From: JAGVPT01 sp963717445
Lineage (GTDB): Bacteria > Bacteroidota > Ignavibacteria > UBA10030 > UBA8401
Reading direction: 5' to 3'
Assembly: GCA_963717445.1 (NCBI GenBank)
Contig: OY970334.1
Span: 3,534,001 to 3,598,000, forward strand
Length of the DNA stretch: 64,000 nt
Shown here in pieces: positions 7,598-16,237 of the stretch. The stretch's first letter is position 1, and the number at the start of each line of letters is the position of its first letter. The position numbers were made by a program, and so were the translations under genes. Under the pieces are notes generated by a model. It was not told the origin of the DNA. It saw nothing but the letters and a program-made list of their open reading frames with translations, and ran no database searches.

Positions 7598-8449
7598 ATG
7601 GCTTCAAACAGCGGGTATGCGAATCCCGATGTTCTCGTTACGACCGATTGGGCGCTCGAGCACCGAAAGGATGCGAATCTGCGGTTCGTTGAAGTGGATG
7701 TCGATACGAGCGAGTACGAAAAAGGGCATATCGAAGGGGCAATCGGATGGAATTGGAAAACCCAGCTTCAGGACCAGACGCGACGCGATATTCTCAGCAA
7801 GGAACAGGTCGAACGTTTTCTTGGTGAATCGGGGGTCGATCCCAGCACTGGATTGATCCTTTACGGGGATAACAACAATTGGTTTGCAGCGTATGCGTTC
7901 TGGCTTTTAAAATATTACGGCCATGCGGACGTCCGGCTCATTAATGGAGGAAGGAAAAAATGGGTAGCAGAAGGGAAGCCTCTCGTCACCGGCGTTCCTC
8001 GCTACGGAACGAAGACGTACAAAGTATCAAAGGTCGAAACGGACTTGCGGGCACTTAGAGATTTTGTAGCCCTGCGTCTCAATGAACCATCGCATGGTTT
8101 GGTCGACGTCCGTTCGAACGATGAGTACACCGGGAAAATTCTTGCACCCCCGGGATTGCAGGAATTATCTATGCGTGGAGGACATATTCCCGGAGCGAAG
8201 AATATACCCTGGTCGCAAGCAGTGAATGAGGATGGAACGTTTAAATCTGCGACCGACTTGAAAGCATTGTACGAAAGCAAAGGAATTCTGCCGGGGTTGA
8301 AGGAAATTACCGCCTATTGCCGAATCGGCGAGCGGTCCTCGCATTCTTGGTTTGTGCTGAAGTACCTTCTCGGCTATCCGAAGGTACGCAATTACGATGG
8401 GTCGTGGACTGAATGGGGGAATCTCATCAACGCGCCGATAGAAAAATAA
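7598..8449 (+). CDS. sseA: Thiosulfate/3-mercaptopyruvate sulfurtransferase (tandem rhodanese)
   Basis: A 283-residue two-domain rhodanese that transfers sulfane sulfur from thiosulfate or mercaptopyruvate to an acceptor. The inactive N-terminal domain carries the motif HIEGAIGWNWKTQLQD. The C-terminal domain has the active-site loop AYCRIGERSSH with the persulfide cysteine at about residue 241. CRIGERS resembles the thiosulfate type (CRxGxR) more than the CGSGVT loop of mercaptopyruvate enzymes. AAGGAGG lies 6 nt before the ATG. It is second in the leader-controlled operon, so it is probably made when cysteine is short. Confidence 0.92.
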   Translation: MASNSGYANPDVLVTTDWALEHRKDANLRFVEVDVDTSEYEKGHIEGAIGWNWKTQLQDQTRRDILSKEQVERFLGESGVDPSTGLILYGDNNNWFAAYAFWLLKYYGHADVRLINGGRKKWVAEGKPLVTGVPRYGTKTYKVSKVETDLRALRDFVALRLNEPSHGLVDVRSNDEYTGKILAPPGLQELSMRGGHIPGAKNIPWSQAVNEDGTFKSATDLKALYESKGILPGLKEITAYCRIGERSSHSWFVLKYLLGYPKVRNYDGSWTEWGNLINAPIEK

Positions 8450-8472
8450 TAAGCGGTATGGAAGCGGAAGAA

Positions 8473-8503
8473 AATCGGGTCGTGCCTTCTGCCCGATTAT
8501 TTT
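8473..8503. terminator. Bidirectional terminator between sseA and the SDR gene
   Basis: A 7-bp stem AATCGGG (8473-8479) / CCCGATT (8492-8498) is followed by ATTTT on the plus strand and preceded by an A-rich tract. It lies between two convergent genes and could serve both. Confidence 0.6.
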
Positions 8504-8512
8504 AGCAGCAGG

Positions 8513-9553
8513 TCAAACACGCGTTTGTGCGAACCACTCCATCATTCCCGGAATGCCCTCGCGGATTGAAGGATACTTAAGTGTGCCGACAATATGCTTC
8601 ATTTTGTCGTTCGAGTAGCCGCAGCCCTCGTTTAAGACCTGTGCCCAGAGATGTGCGCCAAAATGGAGATTAACAAGAGAGGTCAGTGCATCTGCCCCTT
8701 TGGCTATCGCATAAACGAAAGATTTTGGAATTCTGCCGATGTTCGCTTTCCGGCCATTTGCTTTGCATATTGTTTCAAACCAATCGACATACGTCGTGCC
8801 GCCGTTGTCGACCGCATGGATGATTTGATTTTCTGCATGCTCGCTCCATGTTGACATAGCAATTGTTGATGCCACATCATCGACGTGCACGGTTCCCAAT
8901 GGAGCAGCTCCCCCGTTCGGCAGGGGCATAAAGTACGGTCCAAGATTTTTAATGATACTCAGCATGGGAACAAGCCATTTGGCATTCGGTCCGTAGACCA
9001 GTGCGGGGCGAATGATTGAGTACCAGAAGCATGAATTGCCGGCGGATTTTATAAGCAATCGTTCAGCCATTCTTTTCCACTGGAAATACGGGTCCGGAAA
9101 TTCGGCTCCCGTCATCTCTTCCGTGAGAACCTTTGGCATCGGTTGGGGGAGTCCTCCGGCCATAAATGCCGAAACAAAAACAAACCGTTTTACACTCGAT
9201 GTTCCTGCCGTTGCTTCAAGGAGCAGGCCGATGGTTTTTATGTTCTTCGCATCGAAATCCTTTTCCCTTGTCTTTGCTTCACCAATATGGATTGCAGCAT
9301 TTGCCCCTTTCAGACACTCCGCAAAAAGCTTCGCCCGATCCATGGGAGAACCGGCAAACAAATCCCCTTGGACGTACTCGACATTGCCGGGAGTTGTCGG
9401 CCGCCAAATTTCGAACATCCCTTTCGCCCGCGTAACATCCCGAACAAGTGCGCGCACATTCCAACCCTGCTGACACAATATTTCAATGACATGTGAGCCG
9501 ATGAAACCGGTGGAACCTGTCAAAAAGACAACGTTGTTCGAGGTTGATGCCAT
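8513..9553 (-). CDS. NAD(P)-dependent epimerase/dehydratase (extended SDR)
   Basis: A 346-residue extended short-chain dehydrogenase. It has an N-terminal Rossmann motif FLTGSTGFIGSHV, a second-strand region ending VRALVRD, and an active-site YFQWK that fits the catalytic YxxxK. Substrates of such enzymes are often nucleotide sugars, sterols or flavonoid-like ketones, and this one cannot be assigned. The ATG at 9553 is chosen because it directly precedes the Rossmann fold; the frame is open for a further 26 codons upstream. It is convergent with sseA and divergent from the lipoprotein gene at 9773. Confidence 0.85.
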   Translation of the reverse strand: MASTSNNVVFLTGSTGFIGSHVIEILCQQGWNVRALVRDVTRAKGMFEIWRPTTPGNVEYVQGDLFAGSPMDRAKLFAECLKGANAAIHIGEAKTREKDFDAKNIKTIGLLLEATAGTSSVKRFVFVSAFMAGGLPQPMPKVLTEEMTGAEFPDPYFQWKRMAERLLIKSAGNSCFWYSIIRPALVYGPNAKWLVPMLSIIKNLGPYFMPLPNGGAAPLGTVHVDDVASTIAMSTWSEHAENQIIHAVDNGGTTYVDWFETICKANGRKANIGRIPKSFVYAIAKGADALTSLVNLHFGAHLWAQVLNEGCGYSNDKMKHIVGTLKYPSIREGIPGMMEWFAQTRV

Positions 9554-9772
9554 GTTTTTGCCAAAAAGAATTGTGAGTTGAATATTACGATTTTCGCGTA
9601 CGAAGTCAATTGGTGCTCCGGTTAATTTCAACAGTTTCCGGCCAAAAATGACGTTTCCGCTGTCTTGACATCCGGCTGTTTTTTCGCAATATTAGGCTGT
9701 GCAAGACACACTCTCGTTATGACCTCATTGATGCCGTAACATCAAAACGCTCATCCCCCTGGAATAACAATC

Positions 9773-10018
9773 ATGCAACCTTGCTTGTTGCGCACCACTT
9801 TCGCTTGGCTATTTTTCTTTTTTTTAGCGATTGGTTTTTCCTCATGCGGTCGGATGACTTATGAAATAATTTCCGGATGGATTGACCGGAGGAATGGCCA
9901 TGCAATCAATCTAAAACAGACGATCACGGAATTGAATTCGGCAGTTGTGTATGATTCGAATTTTGAATTGAATATTCTCATTAATCCAATCACAATGGTG
10001 CAGGTACCTTATGAGTAA
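9773..10018 (+). CDS. Small lipoprotein
   Basis: An 81-residue protein with a signal sequence ending in the lipobox GFSSC and a ~55-residue mature part. No family was recognised. Its stop overlaps the start of the CsgG-like gene by 8 nt, so the two are translationally coupled. Small lipoproteins next to CsgG-type proteins often form outer-membrane assemblies, so a shared envelope role is plausible but unproven. Confidence 0.7.
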   Translation: MQPCLLRTTFAWLFFFFLAIGFSSCGRMTYEIISGWIDRRNGHAINLKQTITELNSAVVYDSNFELNILINPITMVQVPYE

Positions 10019-10793
10019 ACATTTACCTCGTGGTGGTATTTGGTGGTTGATATCGATGGTTTTGGCGGTATATTTGTCGGCGGCAGTTGCTTTTGCACAA
10101 GAGACAAACCCGCAAACGATCGGTATTCTCTATTTTGAAAACAACAGCGTGGTTGATAAAGACAAGCTCGATCCTCTGAAAAAAGGATTGACTGAAATGC
10201 TTATTACAGAGATGTCAAAAATCAAAAGTCTCAAAGTGGTTGATCGGCAGCGGATACAGTCGGCAGTTGAAGAGCTAAACCTTGATGAAACGGATGTAGT
10301 TGATAAAGAGACGTCTCAGAAAGTGGGTAAACTCCTCAATGTGAAGGTTCTGCTGATCGGTGGATTTTCAAATCTGTTTGGTGATAAATTCCGAATCGAC
10401 GCGCATATCGTTTCGACCGAAACCGGCCAAACGCTTAAAGAAGAGGAAGAAACTGGAGACCTCGACCAGTTTTTGACAATGATAAAATCGTTTGTCAAGA
10501 AGATTTCAGACGACCTTGACGTAAAATTGAGCGCGGTGGAAGAAGATCAGCTCGAATCGACAAAAGACGGAAAGTTCGACGGTTATGTTACTTACGCTCA
10601 GGGGCTCAATCTCGAAGATAGCGGGGACAAGCTTGAAAAGGAGGGTAAAAGCGGAGCGGCGGCTGTGGACTATGACAACGCGCGGTCGATGTTTCAGAAA
10701 GCGTGGGATGAATCTAACGGCTATGAGCCTGCAAAGAGAAAGATGGAAGAGATGACTGCGTTGACCGAGAAAATGAAGAAAGAAATAAAATGA
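10011..10793 (+). CDS. CsgG/FlgO-like periplasmic protein
   Basis: A 260-residue secreted protein with a signal peptide ending near AVAFAQ. The main domain has the CsgG-like pattern: IGILYFENNS, then a helix with LTEMLITEMSKIKSLKVVDRQRI, then VLLIGGFSNLFGDKFRIDAHIV. The C-terminal ~80 residues are charged and helical, resembling a single TPR-like hairpin. CsgG family proteins form or support outer-membrane export pores, but the copy here lacks an obvious lipobox and other curli genes are absent. It is coupled to the small lipoprotein upstream. Confidence 0.75.
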   Translation: MSKHLPRGGIWWLISMVLAVYLSAAVAFAQETNPQTIGILYFENNSVVDKDKLDPLKKGLTEMLITEMSKIKSLKVVDRQRIQSAVEELNLDETDVVDKETSQKVGKLLNVKVLLIGGFSNLFGDKFRIDAHIVSTETGQTLKEEEETGDLDQFLTMIKSFVKKISDDLDVKLSAVEEDQLESTKDGKFDGYVTYAQGLNLEDSGDKLEKEGKSGAAAVDYDNARSMFQKAWDESNGYEPAKRKMEEMTALTEKMKKEIK

Positions 10794-10888
10794 GGGTGCC
10801 CCAAATATTTATAGCAGGCTACTCGATAACAAATACCGAATGCGTCGCAACTCGTATTCGTTATTAAATAGTAGCCACGAAATACAAG

Positions 10889-10908
10889 GCCCCGGTCAAT
10901 GCCGGGGC
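10889..10908. terminator. Hairpin between convergent genes
   Basis: A 7-bp GC-rich stem GCCCCGG / CCGGGGC (10889-10895 / 10902-10908) has a six-base loop. The T-run is poor, but the position between convergent genes suggests a shared terminator. Confidence 0.5.
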
Positions 10909-10966
10909 TTGCTGTTCTTGATTTGACCCATTCACTTCAAAGGCGTCGCTGATAATAAATGCTCTA

Positions 10967-11380
10967 TCAGTTAAGTTTCGTCGGCGTCTGGAGCTGTGAG
11001 GTCACCGTCATGTCGTAGGAGGGAAATGTCCCGTCGCTCAGAGCAGTCTTGCCAACGCCGTGTAATACTACTGTTGTGGCAGTCCCTGCCGTCTTAACGC
11101 TGTACGTTCCGTTGGCATTGTCTGTAAACGCAGTAGATGCTAAATCTCCCAACCCTGTTGCGTCTGCCGTAAGGCCGACAAATGAATTTCCACCTCCGCC
11201 AAGTGTGACCGGTTTAGCATAATATTGTTGTGCTTTGGCCGCCAAAGTTGTTAAGTCTGCTATTACTGCACTTCGGTTTTGGTCGACCGCGTTATCTTGG
11301 AACATTGTGATACCGACGGCTACCGCGATACCGACAATGATGACGCCCAAGATGATCAGAAGAAGCTGTTGCTGGCCCAT
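10967..11380 (-). CDS. Pilin-like membrane-anchored protein
   Basis: A 137-residue protein beginning MGQQQLLLIILGVIIVGIAV, a single N-terminal hydrophobic helix, followed by a small polar domain with GGGG and Gly/Thr-rich strands. The shape is that of a type IV pilin-like subunit, but the usual prepilin peptidase site with Glu5 is not present, so processing is uncertain. AAAGGAG 7 nt before the ATG supports the start. A sigma-54-type promoter lies about 70 nt upstream, matching the common sigma-54 control of pilin genes. Confidence 0.65.
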   Translation of the reverse strand: MGQQQLLLIILGVIIVGIAVAVGITMFQDNAVDQNRSAVIADLTTLAAKAQQYYAKPVTLGGGGNSFVGLTADATGLGDLASTAFTDNANGTYSVKTAGTATTVVLHGVGKTALSDGTFPSYDMTVTSQLQTPTKLN

Positions 11381-11458
11381 AAATGTCTCCTTTTCTTATA
11401 GTGTGATGGTAGTGAGGATTGTGGATATTTTGATGTTTAATTTCATATGACTTTTATC

Positions 11459-11474
11459 TGCACTGATCGTGCCA
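11459..11474 (-). promoter_or_regulatory. Sigma-54 (-24/-12) promoter for the pilin-like gene
   Basis: On the minus strand the sequence TGGCACGATCAGTGCA has GG and GC exactly 12 nt apart. It matches TGGCACG-N4-TTGCA with one mismatch. Transcription would start near 11448 and leave a ~69-nt leader before the ATG at 11380. rpoN is encoded at 41443-42900. No enhancer site was identified. Confidence 0.6.
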
Positions 11475-11740
11475 AACTAATAACTCCCTTGTTTCATCAT
11501 TTTCTCCTCTCTGTAACAGAATGGAGAGTTTATTACCGGATTCAGGTCTTTTTTACTGATAATTTGAGGGGCAGGGTAACACGAAAACGGGTTAATAGGT
11601 GGCGTAGTAAATCAGGATTGAGTAGTAATGAGAGTTTGAGAGTGTTGCTCCTGCCTAGGCCTTAACAGACTGTTCTGATCGTTAATGGCGGCGAAGCCGA
11701 TAGTTACAAAAAACAATAGGACCTGAAGATTGAGAATCAA
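11475..11740. other. Intergenic region, no gene seen
   Basis: Between the pilin promoter and the CPXCG gene I see no credible gene. A 72-codon frame (11447-11665) lacks a ribosome binding site and any domain. The region may hold an activator site for the sigma-54 promoter. Confidence 0.4.
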
Positions 11741-11932
11741 ATGGATTTTTTAAAAGCCGTTTCAATACAATGTCCATATTGTGGGGAGACCATTGAGGTG
11801 GTGGTTGATTGTTCGATACCACGTCAGGAGTACCTCGAAGACTGCGAAGTCTGCTGCAGGCCGATGACTATTTTCGTAAACGCGGCAGAAAGTGATTCTC
11901 CCCAGGTGGAAGCGCGGCAGGAAGACGAATAG
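11741..11932 (+). CDS. CPXCG motif cysteine-rich zinc protein
   Basis: A 63-residue protein with CPYCGE near the start, then EYLEDCEVCCRPM. The four-cysteine pattern matches the CPXCG-motif small-protein family and very probably binds zinc. Its function is not known. The C-terminal tail is acidic. It is followed within 12 nt by a REP palindrome and then a strong terminator. Confidence 0.85.
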   Translation: MDFLKAVSIQCPYCGETIEVVVDCSIPRQEYLEDCEVCCRPMTIFVNAAESDSPQVEARQEDE

Positions 11933-11943
11933 TATTGGGTCAC

Positions 11944-11972
11944 CCTTGTCAAGGTTTAAAACCTTGATAAGG
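11944..11972. repeat. REP palindrome, copy 1 (RAYT family)
   Basis: An inverted repeat with 14-nt arms, left CCTTGTCAAGGTTT, around a single central base. The right arm differs from a perfect match by one base that leaves a G-T pair. It is the same palindrome as the two that flank the RAYT gene at 15.6-16.3 kb. Confidence 0.8.
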
Positions 11973-12002
11973 TTTTGATCGTCATACGATGTGGAAACAC
12001 AA

Positions 12003-12037
12003 AAGGCTGGTCGCCCTCGCGTACCAGCCTTGTTGTT
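12003..12037. terminator. Intrinsic terminator between the CPXCG gene and sdhB
   Basis: A perfect 9-bp stem AAGGCTGGT / ACCAGCCTT (12003-12011 / 12023-12031) is followed by a T-rich tract on the plus strand and flanked by AA on the left. It could also stop sdh transcription on the minus strand. Confidence 0.75.
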
Positions 12038-12071
12038 TTCGACTGAGAATTCCGGCACCGGTATTCTAGCG

Positions 12072-12779
12072 TTAAATCTCTCTATTCACCAACGCTTTCT
12101 TTAATTGTGAAATATGCCAGGTGATATTGATCTCCTTCGGGCAGGCCTCAATGCAATTAAAAATTGTGTGGCATCGCCAAACCCCATCCTGAGTATCGAT
12201 GATGTCGAGCCGCTCGTCCGCGGCTTCGTCCCGCGTATCGAACGTGAAGCGGTACGCCTTCAAAAGCGATGCAGGGCCAAGATAATTTTCGTTTGTCCAC
12301 AATGAGGGACATGAAGTCGAGCAGCACGCACACAGGATGCATTTTGCCGATTCAAAAAGCTTTTCCGCATCTTCATTGCTTTGCAGGCGTTCCGTTTCGG
12401 GCGGATTTGTCTTGGTAATGAGATAGGGTTTCACCAGTTCGTACTTCTTATAGAAATCCGCCAGATCCACTACAAGGTCTTTGATCACGGGCATCGAAGG
12501 AAGCGGCTCCAGTGTAATGACTTTCGTGCAATCCAGGACTCCCAACAAAATCGAGCAAGCGAGGCGGTTTCGTCCATTGATGCGCATTCCGTCCGAGCCG
12601 CAGACCCCGTGGGCACATGAACGCCGGTACGTAAGCGAGCCGTCTAATGATCCTTTGATCTTTTCGAGCACATCCAGCACACGCCACGAATCATCAACGT
12701 CATCGACGATATACTCTTTATAGTACGGCGTTGTGTCGGTCTCTGGGTTATATTTTTGAATGCGAAAAGTTACCTGCAT
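12072..12779 (-). CDS. sdhB: Succinate dehydrogenase iron-sulfur subunit
   Basis: SdhB passes electrons from the flavoprotein to quinone through three iron-sulfur centres at the inner membrane. The [2Fe-2S] ligands are Cys55, Cys60, Asp63 and Cys75 (CAHGVCGSDG...LAC), with the aspartate as in E. coli SdhB. The [4Fe-4S] motif is CILCACCSTSCP and the [3Fe-4S] motif is CHTIFNCIEACP. The 235 residues are the usual length. It is the last gene of sdhCDAB, 51 nt after sdhA, with AAGGA before the ATG. The [3Fe-4S] motif supports succinate oxidation as the physiological direction, though this is not decisive. Confidence 0.96.
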   Translation of the reverse strand: MQVTFRIQKYNPETDTTPYYKEYIVDDVDDSWRVLDVLEKIKGSLDGSLTYRRSCAHGVCGSDGMRINGRNRLACSILLGVLDCTKVITLEPLPSMPVIKDLVVDLADFYKKYELVKPYLITKTNPPETERLQSNEDAEKLFESAKCILCACCSTSCPSLWTNENYLGPASLLKAYRFTFDTRDEAADERLDIIDTQDGVWRCHTIFNCIEACPKEINITWHISQLKKALVNREI

Positions 12780-12830
12780 AGGACTATCCTTAGCGTAAGT
12801 GAAAAAGATAGCGGATGTCTGCTTTGGGTT

Positions 12831-14585
12831 TTAATACACTCGCTCTTTCGGTTGAAACTTCGTGATCACTACCGGTTTATAGGAAATCTTCGGTTTCCCT
12901 CCATTGTATTCGATGAAGGTGTGCTTCAACCACTTCTTGTCGTCGCGTTTCGGAAAATCTTCGCGAGCGTGCGCGCCTCGGCTTTCCTGCCGGTTCAATG
13001 CAGAGACAACGATTGTTTCGGACGTGCCCAGCAGATGGCGGAGTTCGATCGCCTCCATTAACTCCGTATTGAATTTCTTCCCGTGGTCCGCGATGGAAAT
13101 CTTCTTATAGCGGCTCTTTAACTCGTGTATTTCGCTAAGGAGCTGCTTCATCGTTTTTGCTTCGCGGTAGACGGAGCACTTGTCCATCATTTTTTCCTGC
13201 ATCTCCGTCCGGACCTTTGCAGCGTTTTCGCTCCCTTTGTTCGTGAGAATGCCGTCGATCATTTCCCGCGTTTTGTCGTCGGGGCGTTTGGGGAGCGGAG
13301 GAAGCTCTGCTTCGTTCAAATATTGAGCAATCGCTTTACCGCCTCGCCGGCCGAAGACGATAATATCGAGTAAGGAATTAGTTCCTAACCGATTGGCGCC
13401 ATGCACAGAGACGCATGCGCATTCCCCCGCAGCGTAAAATCCAGGAAGAATTTTTCCTTTTGCATTCAGGTAGACCCGTGCATCATTGTCCGTCGGAATT
13501 CCACCCATCGCGTAATGTGCTGTCGGTTGAATTGGAATCGGCTCTTTCAAAGGCTCAACACCGAGGTACGTTCTTGCAAATCCGGTAATCTCCGGAATTT
13601 TATCGTGGATAACTTGCGCGCCCAGATGCGTGAGGTCGAGGTTGACGTAATACGTTCCGTCGCTTCCCTTAATTCCGCGGCCTTGTTTGATTTCTGTGTA
13701 GATCGCACGGGAGACCATGTCCCGTGGGGCAAGGTCTTTCACCGTTGGCGCATACCGTTCCATAAATCGCTCGCCGGCATTGTTGCGAAGGATTCCCCCT
13801 TCGCCGCGGGCGGCTTCTGAAATCAGAATGCCCAGTTTCCATAAGCCGGTAGGATGAAATTGAAAGAATTCCATATCCTCCATCGGAATTCCGCTTTCAT
13901 AGGCGATGTTGCAACCGTCGCCGGTGCCGATCAGGGCGTTCGAGGTGATGCGGAATGCCCGGCCGTAGCCTCCCGTTGCAAACATCACTGCCTTTGCATG
14001 AAATGTATGAATTTCCCCTGTCGCGATTTCCATCGCTACGACGCCGCAACAGACGCCCTTATTGATGATCAGGTCGGTAACGAAAAATTCATTGTAGAAA
14101 TGAATCCCCTGTTTTATGCAGCTTTCAAATAATGTGTGAAGCATGACGTGGCCGGTTCTGTCCGCAGAATAGCAGGCGCGGCGCACGGCAACGCGTTTCG
14201 AATTCGGATCGGCAGGGTTTTCCGGTCGTGTATGTCCGCCGAATTTTCGTTGAGCAATTTTTCCTTCGGGAGTACGAGAAAAGGGGAGTCCCATATGCTC
14301 AAGTTCGATGATGGCCCGGATAGCGTCGCGGCACATAATCTCAATTGCGTCCTGGTCGCCAAGATAGTCGCTGCCTTTAACGGTGTCGAACATATGCCAT
14401 TCCCAGGAATCTTCTTCTTCGTTTGCCAGCGCCGCACAGACACCCCCCTGTGCCGTTCCGGTATGCGAACGCGATGGGTAGACCTTCGATAACACCGCAC
14501 AGCTACGGCCTTGCGGGATTTCCAATGCCGCACGCAGCCCAGCGCCTCCGGCTCCGACAATAACTACATCAAACGTATGAACCAT
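12831..14585 (-). CDS. sdhA: Succinate dehydrogenase flavoprotein subunit
   Basis: The 584-residue catalytic subunit oxidises succinate to fumarate in the TCA cycle. It shows the FAD-binding motif VVIVGAGGAGLRAAL and the covalent-flavin histidine His41 in SRSHTGTAQGG. It also has the substrate-site segments HPTG, RAIYTEI, and YAMGGIPTD near HGANRLGTNSLLD. GGAG precedes the ATG. Together with aconitase and the respiratory cluster in this window it supports an oxidative TCA cycle. Confidence 0.97.
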   Translation of the reverse strand: MVHTFDVVIVGAGGAGLRAALEIPQGRSCAVLSKVYPSRSHTGTAQGGVCAALANEEEDSWEWHMFDTVKGSDYLGDQDAIEIMCRDAIRAIIELEHMGLPFSRTPEGKIAQRKFGGHTRPENPADPNSKRVAVRRACYSADRTGHVMLHTLFESCIKQGIHFYNEFFVTDLIINKGVCCGVVAMEIATGEIHTFHAKAVMFATGGYGRAFRITSNALIGTGDGCNIAYESGIPMEDMEFFQFHPTGLWKLGILISEAARGEGGILRNNAGERFMERYAPTVKDLAPRDMVSRAIYTEIKQGRGIKGSDGTYYVNLDLTHLGAQVIHDKIPEITGFARTYLGVEPLKEPIPIQPTAHYAMGGIPTDNDARVYLNAKGKILPGFYAAGECACVSVHGANRLGTNSLLDIIVFGRRGGKAIAQYLNEAELPPLPKRPDDKTREMIDGILTNKGSENAAKVRTEMQEKMMDKCSVYREAKTMKQLLSEIHELKSRYKKISIADHGKKFNTELMEAIELRHLLGTSETIVVSALNRQESRGAHAREDFPKRDDKKWLKHTFIEYNGGKPKISYKPVVITKFQPKERVY

Positions 14586-14698
14586 TGATAACTCCGGTAA
14601 AAAAAATCAAGTTTTAGAAATAAACAATCGGAAGGTTCTTTGCATTCATCAATGTTCTCTTTTGCGTGTTGGCAGCTTTCCAAATGTTTGTGTATGAA

Positions 14699-15052
14699 TT
14701 AGAACGAAAGAATTGTTGCGATCCCAAGGCTCCCGAACGTGATGCCCGCGGCGTACAGAAGCCCGAGAATTGTCCAGCTCAACCAAGCCGGCATTCTGAA
14801 ATCGCGAAAAATGTTCCATGTGCCCGACAGGCCATGATACAAACCGAGCACCACGAAAGAGATTTGCAAAGCCTTGTAAAGGGGGTTCTGCATTCGTGCG
14901 AGCACGGCGTCGTAGGTGTGGCCGGAATCAAGATGATAGTGCATAAGAATGTAGTGCCCGATAGCAACGACAAACAGCGCAACGCCGGAAATTCGCTGCA
15001 AGTACCATGCTGGTGCTCCTGAGCCTCGTGATCCGTAATATTTTGACGACAT
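14699..15052 (-). CDS. sdhD: Succinate dehydrogenase membrane anchor
   Basis: A 117-residue protein with three transmembrane helices, a conserved WYLQRISG motif near the N-terminus, and histidines in the helices (GHYILMHYH, LYHGLSGTW) suited to haem b ligation. Its position between sdhC and sdhA fixes the assignment. AAAGGAAG precedes the ATG. A 113-bp gap separates it from sdhA. Confidence 0.9.
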   Translation of the reverse strand: MSSKYYGSRGSGAPAWYLQRISGVALFVVAIGHYILMHYHLDSGHTYDAVLARMQNPLYKALQISFVVLGLYHGLSGTWNIFRDFRMPAWLSWTILGLLYAAGITFGSLGIATILSF

Positions 15053-15080
15053 AATATTGCTTCCTTTGTCCTGAAATTGC

Positions 15081-15494
15081 TTACTTCACAACCGCAACGG
15101 CGTGAAAAGTATCTTGCGAAAACATGATATAACCCATGCCGAAAAATAAAACAAGTCCGAGGATAACAACGGCATAATACAATTTTTTGTGATAGCGTGC
15201 CCCCTCCGCTAAATCAACCAATACGATGCGGATGCCGTTCAGAGCGTGGAAAAGGAGGAATGCAAAGAGGAACCACTCAAGAAAAAGAAACAACGGCGTC
15301 CGGAAAAGCACCATCTCGGAATCAAAAGCCTCTTTCCCTTTTTGCAGCGACATCAGCGCGAAAATATGAAGCATAATGTAACCGGTCAGGACGAGCCCGG
15401 TGATGCGGTGCAGAACCCATGCCCAGCTTCCGGAAAATTTGTGATATGTTAGGAGGATTTTTGCCCAACCGCTGGCGGGATAATTGCTAGACAT
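15081..15494 (-). CDS. sdhC: Succinate dehydrogenase cytochrome b subunit
   Basis: A 137-residue protein with three transmembrane helices. It has the motif WAWVLHRITGLVL, which contains the HRxTG signature of SdhC, and FHALNGIRIVLVD in the second half. It begins the sdhCDAB operon, with AAGGAG before the ATG. Its promoter should lie in 15495-15628, next to the RAYT/REP module. Confidence 0.92.
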   Translation of the reverse strand: MSSNYPASGWAKILLTYHKFSGSWAWVLHRITGLVLTGYIMLHIFALMSLQKGKEAFDSEMVLFRTPLFLFLEWFLFAFLLFHALNGIRIVLVDLAEGARYHKKLYYAVVILGLVLFFGMGYIMFSQDTFHAVAVVK

Positions 15495-15628
15495 TCGAAA
15501 TACACTCCTTACTGTAGCTGCGAATTATTGGTGATGGTAAATACTTTCCTGTCATGATTGTGCGTACCGCCGGACAGGGCGGTGAAACGGTGGTAATGTA
15601 TGAAACAATATTTAAAATCTCAACTCCA

Positions 15629-15661
15629 ACCGTTGTCAAGGTTTACAACCTTGACAACGGT
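15629..15661. repeat. REP palindrome, copy 2 (3' side of RAYT)
   Basis: Perfect 15-nt arms (ACCGTTGTCAAGGTT and its reverse complement) surround the 3-nt centre TAC. Compared with copies 1 and 3, one stem pair is changed on both arms together (C-G to G-C), so pairing is kept. It ends 3 nt before the RAYT stop codon and may also end its transcript. Confidence 0.85.
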
Positions 15662-15663
15662 AT

Positions 15664-16233
15664 TCAAGAAAATAAAAACTTCTCAATCTTAGTTCTTTCT
15701 TCTGCAACATATTCTTCTACAAATTTCTCGTAATCTCGAGGTGTTTTGAATAAACTATCTCTCAACTCAAAATCAGCTGTGGTTCCCCGGCGCAAGCCAA
15801 TCCACTCTAAATAATTCGAGAATTGCCATTCCCTCGAAGAGGACACAAGAAGTGACGATACCGGGTTACGATGTATATATCGAATAACTTGTAGGCAGTG
15901 TGCATCATTATTGAGTTGTTTTGATTTGCATTGACCCTGAAAGAGTGTTCCGCTATGATTATACCGCTTGTTGATTGCCTGGGTATATGCGTTGAATGTT
16001 GTTCTAAGAAAGTTACTAATATTGCCGCCATCTTTCTGTCTTAGAATCAAATGATAATGATTCGGCATGAGACAGTATGCAACAATGATAACGCTGTATT
16101 GGGAAGAATATTTTTTGAACAACGAAATAAGGTATAGATAATTTGCGTTCTCAAGAAATATTTTTTTCCTGTGTGCTCCGCGGTTGTAGATGTGGTAATA
16201 GTGACCATGAAAGTGCTTCATTTTGCCCCCCAT
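15664..16233 (-). CDS. REP-associated tyrosine transposase (RAYT, Y1 family)
   Basis: A 189-residue Y1/HUH transposase of the RAYT kind, which acts on REP palindromes rather than on a classic IS. The HUH motif is in CLMPNHYHLIL (His59, His61). A candidate nucleophile tyrosine is Tyr83 in FNAYTQAINKRY, and GTLFQGQCKSK and VIRYIHRNPV are typical RAYT segments. The gene lies exactly between two copies of the same palindrome, and a third copy is 3.7 kb away, so this protein and palindrome are a matched pair. An internal Met at residue 5 is an alternative start. The gene looks intact. Confidence 0.92.
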   Translation of the reverse strand: MGGKMKHFHGHYYHIYNRGAHRKKIFLENANYLYLISLFKKYSSQYSVIIVAYCLMPNHYHLILRQKDGGNISNFLRTTFNAYTQAINKRYNHSGTLFQGQCKSKQLNNDAHCLQVIRYIHRNPVSSLLVSSSREWQFSNYLEWIGLRRGTTADFELRDSLFKTPRDYEKFVEEYVAEERTKIEKFLFS

Positions 16234-16237
16234 CGTT

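Noticed and set aside
11447..11665. 72-codon frame between the pilin-like and CPXCG genes
   Set aside because: No ribosome binding site or domain; it overlaps the sigma-54 promoter.
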